NCBI RefSeq assembly: GCF_014837065.1
Contig: NZ_JACSPP010000025.1
Span: 1-47,944 of the forward strand
DNA: 47,944 nt
Direction of reading: 5' to 3'
Source of the DNA: Phocaeicola intestinalis
GTDB lineage: Bacteria > Bacteroidota > Bacteroidia > Bacteroidales > Bacteroidaceae
Part shown: positions 24,988 to 31,397 of the stretch, one piece after another
Numbering within the stretch: the stretch's first letter is position 1
How the letters are laid out: the number at the start of each line of letters is the position of its first letter
Translations under genes and position numbers: made by a program
The notes under the pieces: generated by a model
Seen by the model: only the letters and a program-made list of their open reading frames with translations
Databases searched by the model: none
What the model was told of the DNA's origin: nothing

Positions 24988-25230
24988 AATCGTTTCCTTT
25001 CGTTAGGCAAGGGTAAAAAAGTAGCGTGCAATTCACACTACCTTCAAGCGATGGCTCTGGTAAAGCCTTTACGGAGAGTACGTGAATGCACGCTATGCGT
25101 AAGCATAGCATAAGCATCACGCAATCGTCTCCGTAGTTCCAATTTACCAGATTTTCGCTTGAAACGCCTTGCGGTCTTATCCTATATGTTGGCGGCGAAA
25201 AGCTCCTGCCAATCGCCGTTTTTCTCAAAT
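24988..25230 (-). ncRNA. Structured leader RNA A (candidate riboswitch/attenuator)
   Basis: The minus-strand transcript folds into a rod. P1: CAAGCG/CGCTTG (25045-25050 with 25156-25161). P2: 9 bp (25056-25064 with 25143-25151). P3: 8 bp (25070-25077 with 25128-25135). P4: 25081-25085 with 25117-25121. P5: 7 bp (25092-25098 with 25103-25109). An intrinsic terminator follows (25021-25028 with 25034-25041, six Us), 28 nt before the start codon. The P5 strand UAGCGUG (25089-25095) is complementary to the terminator's 3' arm (25022-25028), a ready antiterminator. The same design recurs in leader B. Confidence 0.75.
25015..25041 (-). terminator. Attenuator terminator in leader A
   Basis: Stem of 8 bp including one G-U pair, loop AAUUG, then six Us (A-run 25015-25020 on the plus strand). 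It is placed directly upstream of the RibD-like gene A, so it must be read through for expression. Confidence 0.8.
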
Positions 25231-25236
25231 GTTATG

Positions 25237-25244
25237 CAAAGATA
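25237..25244 (-). promoter_or_regulatory. Promoter -7 box of leader A (TATCTTTG)
   Basis: The minus strand reads TATCTTTGC, a perfect TAnnTTTG match just upstream of the structured leader; transcription should begin near 25230. No clear TTG -33. Confidence 0.6.
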
Positions 25245-25603
25245 GAGAAACTCGCCCGATTTCGGATGGATTAAGGAAGAATAATGTAAACTATTGGGTT
25301 TTCAGGGATATATGCAGCATTATTCCACATTCGTAAAAGTGTGCTTTGAAGCCGTTTTTGAATAGTTAAGCAGAAAAATTGCTACCTATCCGTTGCCCAT
25401 TCCGGTTGCATGGAGTTGTTTGAAAATCCTTCCTGTTCCGACCGTAAAGAACGCAGTTTCATCATTTTGGCTTAACGAAGGTACTTATTTTTTTTGAGAT
25501 ATGAAAAATATAGGTTCTGTAAGTCAATGATGATAACTTTGTCGATGTCTGACGATATTTAACATGCCGATGATCAACTCTGTCTCCATTAATTTTGCAA
25601 ACA
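25245..25603. other. Divergent intergenic region before the integrases
   Basis: 359 bp, AT-rich, no gene. It contains two plus-strand -7 boxes facing the integrase (TAACTTTG at 25534-25541 and TAATTTTG at 25590-25597). No attachment-site core was recognised. Confidence 0.5.
25534..25541 (+). promoter_or_regulatory. Possible integrase promoter (-7 box TAACTTTG)
   Basis: A perfect TAnnTTTG match 62 nt before the ATG at 25604. A second match, TAATTTTG, lies at 25590-25597; use of that one would make the ATG at 25604 leaderless and favour the Met at 25616. Confidence 0.45.
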
Positions 25604-26839
25604 ATGGAACAGGTTATGAATCAGACAGATGTAAAGGTTTCGTTCTACCTTAAAAAGAGCGAGGCGGATGCCAGGGGAAACTGTCCCGTGATGGCACGGC
25701 TTATTGTCGGCAAGCACTCTGAAACAGCATTCAGTGTCAAGTTTCGTGTGCCACAGTCATTGTGGTCATCCGGACGGGCGTGTGGAAAAAGTGTTGCGGC
25801 AAGAGACATAAACAACAGACTGGATGAAATACGAGCTGCCGCGCTCGGCATCTTTGCGGAACAATCTGCAATCCGTGAGGATGTAACAGCAGAGGATGTA
25901 AAGCATCAACTTTTGGGTATGGCTTCGGAACAGGAAACCCTATTAAGCTATTTCAGACTTTTCATTAGAAATTTCGAAAAACGTGTTGGGATCAATCGTA
26001 CGGAAAAGACTTTGAGGGCTTACCGCAATTCTTACAATCATCTGGTACGTTTTTTACAGATGCAATATAAGCTGTCAGATATCCCTTTTGCCGCATTGGA
26101 CCGTTCCTTCATTGAAAAATATGACTTGTACCTACGTACGGAATGTTGTCTGGCTTCAGGCACAATAGTCAATCTTACCGTCCAACTGAAAACAATTGTC
26201 GGAGAAGCTATTGCTGACGGTATAATAACAGTATTCCCGTTTGTCGGATATGAACCGGTACATCCGAAACCGGAACAGAAATATCTCACCTCCGAAGAAT
26301 TGAATAGGATTATGACAACACCTCTCCATGATCAGATTCTTTATCATGTGAGAGATATGTTCCTGTTTTCCTGTTATACGGGTATTCCCTATAGCGACAT
26401 GTGTCTGCTGACAAATGAAAATCTTTCTCTCGCGGAAGATGGTACCTGGTGGATCAGGAGTTCTCGCAAGAAAACCGGTGTGGATTTTGAAATACCGCTT
26501 ATGGAACTGCCGTTCCATATTATTGAAAAATACCGCGATATGGCTCCTGAAGGAAAGCTTCTCCCCATGTATTCCAACAGTTCATTGAATCGTTATTTGA
26601 AACGCATCGCCGAAATTTGCGGTATAGGACGTAAGCTGGTCTTCCATGCAGCCCGTCATACCTATGCGACAGAAATTACACTTTCCCATGGCGTACCGCT
26701 TGAAACGGTCAGCAAGATGTTGGGGCACAGTCGTATTGAGACCACACAGCATTACGCAAAGGTGACAGACAATAAGATAGATACAGATACGAAAGCATTG
26801 GATAAAATAATTGCTGAGCGGTTTTCTGTAGTTATTTGA
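25604..26839 (+). CDS. Tyrosine recombinase (integrase) 1
   Basis: 411 residues from the ATG at 25604 (a Met at 25616 is an alternative start). The layout is that of Bacteroides phage-integrase-type recombinases: an N-terminal arm-binding domain, a SAM-like core-binding domain (LSYFRLFIRNFEKRVGINRT) and a catalytic domain with the HAAR box (H348, R351), MLGHSRIETTQHYA and nucleophile Y384. The first catalytic Arg, normally in a TGxRxSD-type motif, is absent (CYTGIPYSDM), as known for IntDOT. The stop is followed 2 nt later by integrase 2, so the two are one unit. Confidence 0.9.
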   Translation: MEQVMNQTDVKVSFYLKKSEADARGNCPVMARLIVGKHSETAFSVKFRVPQSLWSSGRACGKSVAARDINNRLDEIRAAALGIFAEQSAIREDVTAEDVKHQLLGMASEQETLLSYFRLFIRNFEKRVGINRTEKTLRAYRNSYNHLVRFLQMQYKLSDIPFAALDRSFIEKYDLYLRTECCLASGTIVNLTVQLKTIVGEAIADGIITVFPFVGYEPVHPKPEQKYLTSEELNRIMTTPLHDQILYHVRDMFLFSCYTGIPYSDMCLLTNENLSLAEDGTWWIRSSRKKTGVDFEIPLMELPFHIIEKYRDMAPEGKLLPMYSNSSLNRYLKRIAEICGIGRKLVFHAARHTYATEITLSHGVPLETVSKMLGHSRIETTQHYAKVTDNKIDTDTKALDKIIAERFSVVI

Positions 26840-26841
26840 TA

Positions 26842-28185
26842 ATGGCAAAAAATAGGATTATGAAAAGAAATACTGACAATATGGAAATCAAACGTCGCAG
26901 TACATTTGCGATACTGTTTTATATAAACCGCACCAAAGTCCGTAAGGATGGAACGTGCCAGTTGCTGTGCAAGATAAGCATAGATGCCAAATGGGAACAG
27001 ATAGGAACGAAAGTATCCGTCAATCCGGCCATCTGGAATCCTGAAAAAGGACGGGCTGACGGCCGCAGTGAGAATGCCATTACCGTCAATCGGGCTATTG
27101 ATGATCTGACCAAAGAAATCAAGGAGCATTACAGGCGGATTAAGAACAGTCTGGGATTTATTACGGCAGAGCAGGTAAAGAATGCCGTGATGGGAGTCGG
27201 TCAGAAACCGCTAACTCTGCTGGCTCTTTTCAGAGAGCATAACGAGGAGTTTAAGAAACGTATCGGTGTGGATCGTATAAAGGAGAGTTATGATTCCTAC
27301 TTACGTTCATATAAGCACCTTTCGGCTTTCGTGCAGGAAAAACGCGGCGTAGAGGATGTACTGCTACGTAGTCTTGACCGTGTGTTCTACGATGACTTTG
27401 AACTTTTTCTCAGGACGGACAGGAATTTAAGCCCGAAGAGCGTGCATGAACATCTTTACAGGCTGAAGAAGATGACCATGCGGGCTGTCAGCCAGGGAAC
27501 AATCCGCCGTGATCCGTATTGTCGCCTTCATCCTGAACTGCCCAAACGGAAAAGTCGTCATCTGAAGCTGGAAGATCTGAAGACGCTGCTTACAACACCT
27601 GTCGAGAAGCCACAGCTTCAGTTTGTAAGGGATATGTTCATCTTCTCCACTTTTACCGGACTTGCCTATACGGATTTGAAAAAACTGAGGGTAAATGATA
27701 TTACCCAATCTGAAGACGGTTCATGGTGGATTCATATCCACCGCCAGAAAACAGGAACACTGTCTTCTGTCCGATTGCTGGATATTCCGTTGAAGATAAT
27801 AGAGAAATATCGGGAACAGAGAAAGGATGACAAGGTCTTCAATCTGTATAGTCGTACGTATTTCATTATGCTCGCCCACCAGTTGGGTGAAGTTTACGGA
27901 TTTGAACTTACATTTCATAAGGCACGACACAATTTCGGAACCCATATAACCCTTTCATTGGGTGTTCCAATCGAGACAGTCGGCAAAATGATGGGGCACA
28001 TGCGTATTGAGACCACGCAGCTTTATGCCAAAGTGACTGACAGGAAAGTGGACGAGGACATGAAACGGCTGAAAGCAGCCGGAATGGACCGAACTTTTGG
28101 TTTGTACGAAGAAGAGGTTATTGTCAAGAAACGGAGAAGGAAATTCGGATACCAATTGTCCGACAACAAAGAAACGACCTTGTAA
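26842..28185 (+). CDS. Tyrosine recombinase (integrase) 2
   Basis: 447 residues from the ATG at 26842, 2 nt after integrase 1; the upstream TTG in the same frame is not needed. Domains match integrase 1: FAILFYINRTKVRKDGTCQL arm-binding part, core-binding part LLALFREHNEEFKKRIGVDR, catalytic HKAR box (H359, R362), MMGHMRIETTQLYA and Y395. The first catalytic Arg position again lacks Arg (TFTGLAYTDLKKL). The C-terminus has a basic tail (VKKRRRKFG). The stop codon lies inside a bidirectional terminator. The pair may act together on the same site or serve nested elements. Confidence 0.9.
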   Translation: MAKNRIMKRNTDNMEIKRRSTFAILFYINRTKVRKDGTCQLLCKISIDAKWEQIGTKVSVNPAIWNPEKGRADGRSENAITVNRAIDDLTKEIKEHYRRIKNSLGFITAEQVKNAVMGVGQKPLTLLALFREHNEEFKKRIGVDRIKESYDSYLRSYKHLSAFVQEKRGVEDVLLRSLDRVFYDDFELFLRTDRNLSPKSVHEHLYRLKKMTMRAVSQGTIRRDPYCRLHPELPKRKSRHLKLEDLKTLLTTPVEKPQLQFVRDMFIFSTFTGLAYTDLKKLRVNDITQSEDGSWWIHIHRQKTGTLSSVRLLDIPLKIIEKYREQRKDDKVFNLYSRTYFIMLAHQLGEVYGFELTFHKARHNFGTHITLSLGVPIETVGKMMGHMRIETTQLYAKVTDRKVDEDMKRLKAAGMDRTFGLYEEEVIVKKRRRKFGYQLSDNKETTL

Positions 28186-28200
28186 AGAGGCCGTTTCTTT
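28168..28200. terminator. Bidirectional terminator between integrase 2 and the HTH genes
   Basis: AAAGAAACG (28168-28176) and CGTTTCTTT (28192-28200), with the integrase stop codon in the loop; T-runs follow on both strands. Confidence 0.75.
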
Positions 28201-28210
28201 TACTTTTGCT

Positions 28211-28522
28211 TCATACCCATCGCTGTTCTTCCCTGCATCTTTTATATGCGTCGTCAAGAACTTTTTGTATGTCTGACTCTTTGTAAAGGGCTTTTCCCTG
28301 TACAAGATAGTAAGGTATCATACCGAGGGTCCGGTATTCCTGCAAGGTACGCCGGCTTACTTTCAACAGTTTTGAAAGTTCCTCGTCCGTGAGGAAATAA
28401 TCACCGTGGAATGCGGGCCTTGGAGCCGTCCGTATTGCGTCTATCATGCGCTCCATGTTTTCCAGCCCTTTGAAAATAGTATCAATTCTCGGGTCTTTTC
28501 TGTTTATAAGATCGTAACTCAT
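28211..28522 (-). CDS. Excisionase-like helix-turn-helix protein 1
   Basis: 103 residues. The C-terminal half is a MerR/Xis-type winged helix (FLTDEELSKLLKVSRRTLQE, YRTLGMIPYYLVQGKALYKE), the kind found in Xis2c/Xis2d-like recombination directionality factors of Bacteroides elements. The N-terminus is a helical extension. Its start overlaps the stop of the next gene upstream (ATGA), so the two are coupled. It lies convergent to the integrases. Confidence 0.8.
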   Translation of the reverse strand: MSYDLINRKDPRIDTIFKGLENMERMIDAIRTAPRPAFHGDYFLTDEELSKLLKVSRRTLQEYRTLGMIPYYLVQGKALYKESDIQKVLDDAYKRCREEQRWV

Positions 28523-28797
28523 GGCTTTCTTTTTTGTGGGTGATAACTTGATTCCAACAGGCTTTGTACATCTTCCGGCTTATAGAAGAACTTGTTCTTG
28601 ATCCGGGTGAAAGGCAACAGTCCTTTCTCGCGATATACCTGAAGTGTTCTCTTGGATATTCGGAGAATCCCGCATACCTCCTGATTGTCCATCCATTTTT
28701 TCAGTGCCGCGTCTTTGGTCTGACTACATATACCGGTGACTTTTTTCTCGATCATGCTGAGACGGACAACCAATTCGTCAAAGGTCTGTTTTTCCAT
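28519..28797 (-). CDS. Excisionase-like helix-turn-helix protein 2
   Basis: 92 residues from the Met at 28797 (another in-frame Met at 28812 would add five). It has the same winged-helix pattern: WMDNQEVCGILRISKRTLQV, YREKGLLPFTRIKNKFFYKP, with an N-terminal helix. It is paralogous to the genes on both sides. Likely a DNA-bending factor for excision or a regulator of it. Confidence 0.8.
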   Translation of the reverse strand: MEKQTFDELVVRLSMIEKKVTGICSQTKDAALKKWMDNQEVCGILRISKRTLQVYREKGLLPFTRIKNKFFYKPEDVQSLLESSYHPQKRKP

Positions 28798-28824
28798 ACA
28801 TATAATTTCCATACCGTCATTTTA

Positions 28825-29148
28825 TTAGGGTTGAAGACCGAGTTCTTTTTTTATTCTCGCCGGCAGCACCTTCCCCTTCCTGTTCAGGAAGTCCTGGACT
28901 TCCGAAGCCTTGTAGTAGGTACGCCCGTCAATCATGTAGTATGTGACGAGCTTCTTCTGGCGGTAGCGTGCAAGGGTGCGTTTCGTAACGCCAAGGAGTT
29001 CGCACATATCCTGGTTGTCGAGCAGCTTGTCACCCTCAAGGGCGGCCGTCTGCCTGTTCATGCGGTTCAGTCTGTCATCTATCCTGTCAAACCGTTCCAT
29101 TATCTGGTGGAGCATCATCTGGAATGTCTCCCTGTCTATCTGTATCAT
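28825..29148 (-). CDS. Excisionase-like helix-turn-helix protein 3
   Basis: 107 residues from the ATG at 29148 (MIQIDRETFQMMLHQIMERF); the longer frame upstream is not supported. N-terminal coiled coil (MERFDRIDDRLNRMNRQTAA), then the winged helix LLDNQDMCELLGVTKRTLAR and YMIDGRTYYKASEVQDF, ending in a basic tail. It is transcribed with the two downstream paralogues: 27 nt separates it from the 28519-28797 gene. Third of three tandem Xis-type proteins. Confidence 0.8.
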   Translation of the reverse strand: MIQIDRETFQMMLHQIMERFDRIDDRLNRMNRQTAALEGDKLLDNQDMCELLGVTKRTLARYRQKKLVTYYMIDGRTYYKASEVQDFLNRKGKVLPARIKKELGLQP

Positions 29149-29287
29149 AATGAATTCTGTTTTTAGTGTAATAATTCCATTTTTTACACCGTGTTGCGCA
29201 ACAGGTTTCATTATGATATAGGCCAAAACATGGACCAATGGAGCATATTGCCACATAAAAACATGGCAAGTCGCTGAATAATAGAGA

Positions 29288-29321
29288 AATAAAAAATCAG
29301 CCCCATAAAAACGAGACTGAT
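29288..29321 (-). terminator. Intrinsic terminator after RibD-like gene B
   Basis: A nine-pair stem (with G-U pairs) between ATCAGCCCC (29296-29304) and the partner ending at 29321, loop of about 8, followed on the minus strand by a six-T run. It lies 34 nt after the gene's stop. Confidence 0.7.
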
Positions 29322-29354
29322 GGAAGTATTGCAAATGCAAGAGCGTGCAATCTT

Positions 29355-29771
29355 TTATTGCAATGTTTTGCGATAAGTAAGGCGGCAGATCCCGTTTCTG
29401 AATGTTTTTGTCCTGACCAGTTCCCATTTGTCCGTGGAGATATGTTTTGATACGGGAACCGTTTCGGAACTGATTACCGGAAGAAGAAAAATGACCATCT
29501 CATCTATCAGGCGGTACAGGGACAGTCCCCGCAGCAGTTCTGCGCCGCTGTCGTCATAGATTTCAGCCAGATATATGTCAGAGGGTGCAGACTGTTCCTT
29601 GTCACAGATGAGGTCGACTAGCGGATAGCCCGGATACAACATGCGGGTGGACCGGCCCCGCCAGTAAGGGAAACCGTCATCGCTGTTTTGTATCCATTGC
29701 AGCAGGGAATCGTTCCGTGCGGGGACGAAACCGTTCAATGTCATTGCTATCAGAACCTGTAACTTTGCCAT
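29355..29771 (-). CDS. RibD-C/DHFR-like protein B
   Basis: 138 residues from the ATG at 29771 (MAKLQVLIAMTLNGFVPARN); the frame upstream uses a TTG and is not needed. It shows the same fold pattern as protein A: SDIYLAEIYDDSGAELLRGL, LIDEMVIFLLPVISSETVPV, and TFRNGICRLTYRK. The Gly-rich end of the DHFR/RibD hallmark (SGTGRHFF in A) is degraded here to SSETVPVSKH, so the active site, if any, differs. The gene sits behind leader RNA B and ahead of a terminator. It is therefore a diverged paralogue under the same kind of control. Confidence 0.65.
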   Translation of the reverse strand: MAKLQVLIAMTLNGFVPARNDSLLQWIQNSDDGFPYWRGRSTRMLYPGYPLVDLICDKEQSAPSDIYLAEIYDDSGAELLRGLSLYRLIDEMVIFLLPVISSETVPVSKHISTDKWELVRTKTFRNGICRLTYRKTLQ

Positions 29772-30030
29772 ACCTTGATACTCCAAATGAAAAGCGTGAG
29801 GCTCACGCTATTTCGGATGGAGGCTCTGACAAAGCCCAATACAGAAATTTGCATGAGCTCACGCTATTAGGCATAGCATAAGCTGCACGCAAAAGCCTCT
29901 GTATTTTTGAATTTGTCAGATTCCCATCCGAGACGTCTTGCGACTTATGTATAATATCCGGCGAGGCTGTCAGCCCTGTCGGTATTTTCTTATGTTCCTG
30001 CTGGCAGTATGTATTCCATATTTTGCCAGA
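29772..30030 (-). ncRNA. Structured leader RNA B (candidate riboswitch/attenuator)
   Basis: Same architecture as leader A. P1: CGGATGG/CCATCCG (29814-29820 with 29924-29930). P2: 9 bp (29825-29833 with 29912-29920). P3: 8 bp (29838-29845 with 29898-29905). P4: 29848-29855 with 29886-29893. P5: GCTAT/ATAGC (29863-29867 with 29873-29877). The terminator (29793-29809) precedes the gene by 22 nt. The 12-mer GCTCACGCTATT occurs both in the terminator's 5' arm (29801-29812) and in the P4/P5 strand (29857-29868), so the two copies compete for the terminator's 3' arm. Confidence 0.75.
29786..29809 (-). terminator. Attenuator terminator in leader B
   Basis: AGCGTGAG (29793-29800), one central base, CTCACGCT (29802-29809); the minus-strand transcript continues UUUUCAUUU. 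It is directly upstream of the start codon of RibD-like gene B. Confidence 0.75.
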
Positions 30031-30036
30031 CTTATG

Positions 30037-30044
30037 CAAATGTA
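30037..30044 (-). promoter_or_regulatory. Promoter -7 box of leader B (TACATTTG)
   Basis: The minus strand reads TACATTTGC, a perfect TAnnTTTG match. Transcription should start near 30030. It lies 46 bp past the rteB stop, so leader B is independent of rteB. Confidence 0.55.
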
Positions 30045-30089
30045 GGCATTTTATTCCAGACTGGAAAACATCTCCGGTCTATATTGCCT

Positions 30090-31397
30090 TTATTTGTCGT
30101 TCAGTCCGTATTTCTTCATTTTTCTGTACAACGTAGAAGGATCAATGTGCAGCATCTCCGCCGTCCGTTTCCGGTTGCCCGTGCATATTTTCAAGGCCCT
30201 GATGATGGACTGTTTTTCCTGTGTCTCATTTTCCGGAAAAAGGAAGATTTTCTCTTTCTCATCCTCGATTCTTATGTTCAAACAAGCCGTTTCGATTATC
30301 GGCTGTTTGGACAGCAGGACGGCTCGTTTGATCTTGTTCTGCAATTCCCGTACATTTCCCGGCCAGCCGTATGAGAGCAGCTGTTGCTCTGCCTCACGGC
30401 TGAATCCGTCGGTCTGCCGTTTGAGTTCCCTGGAAAACTTTTCCCTGAAATGTTCGGCAAGCGGAAGTATGTCCTCCGGGCATTCATGCAGGGCCGGCAG
30501 GACGATTTCAAATTCCCCCAGACGGTGGTAGAGGTCTTCCCGGAAGCGTCTCTCCCTGATGGCCAGCTGAAGGTCCTCGTTGGTTGCCGCCACTATCCTT
30601 ACGTCGGAGTGTTTCTCCCGGTTGCTGCCTATAGGGATATAGCTGCCTTCCTGCAAGGTACGCAGGAGCATGCTTTGTACCTCCATGGACAATGTTCCTA
30701 CTTCGTCAAGGAACAGGGTCCCGCCACGGGCCGTTTCAAAGAAGCCTTCACGGTTTGTGTCCGCCCCCGTAAACGTCCCCTTCACATGCCCGAAAAAGAG
30801 CGAGGGCGCAAGCTCTTTGGGAATGACCCCGCAGTTTACTGCCAGGAACGGCTTTTCCCTGCGCTCGCTGGAATAATGGATACGTTGCGCTACGGATTCC
30901 TTGCCGGCACCGTTCGGACCAAGAATCAGTACGGAAATGTCAAATGGAGCGACCGTACGAGCTAGATTTTCCACTTCTTTCATCTGTCGGCTGTTCCTGG
31001 GAAGGATGCCCTTGTCCTTTCCGTATATGACTGAGCGAGGATGCAGGATGTTCTTTATCAGACTTTGCAGTTCATCCATCTGAACAGGCTTGGCCAGATA
31101 GTCTTTTGCCCCCATCTTGATGGCACGGACGGCATCCGACACGGAGGCATATCCGGTCATGATGATGAAGGGAACGTCTATCCGTTCTCTCTGCATCCAT
31201 TCGAGCAGCGATATGCCGTCCCCCTGCGGAAGACGGACATCGGAAAGGACAAGATCGAAAGGCTCCTTTTTCAGAAGCCGCCTTGCACCGGGTTCGTCTA
31301 TCGTCGTCACTGCTTCATAGCCGGATTTCTCAAACCATTTCTTTTGTTGTCCGGCCAGCAGGATATTGTCTTCAACTATGAGTATTCTGTGTTTCAT
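30090..31397 (-). CDS. rteB: RteB, sigma-54-type response regulator
   Basis: 435 residues: receiver domain (1-120) with phosphorylation site D53 (LVLSDVRLP) and LAKPVQ lysine; AAA+ sigma-54 interaction domain with Walker A GPNGAGKE, the GAFTGA loop as GTFTGADTN, and Walker B GGTLFLDEVG; C-terminal Fis-type helix-turn-helix (GNRKRTAEMLHIDPSTLYRK). In CTnDOT RteB activates rteC after RteA phosphorylation. It overlaps rteA by 26 nt. Confidence 0.92.
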   Translation of the reverse strand: MKHRILIVEDNILLAGQQKKWFEKSGYEAVTTIDEPGARRLLKKEPFDLVLSDVRLPQGDGISLLEWMQRERIDVPFIIMTGYASVSDAVRAIKMGAKDYLAKPVQMDELQSLIKNILHPRSVIYGKDKGILPRNSRQMKEVENLARTVAPFDISVLILGPNGAGKESVAQRIHYSSERREKPFLAVNCGVIPKELAPSLFFGHVKGTFTGADTNREGFFETARGGTLFLDEVGTLSMEVQSMLLRTLQEGSYIPIGSNREKHSDVRIVAATNEDLQLAIRERRFREDLYHRLGEFEIVLPALHECPEDILPLAEHFREKFSRELKRQTDGFSREAEQQLLSYGWPGNVRELQNKIKRAVLLSKQPIIETACLNIRIEDEKEKIFLFPENETQEKQSIIRALKICTGNRKRTAEMLHIDPSTLYRKMKKYGLNDK

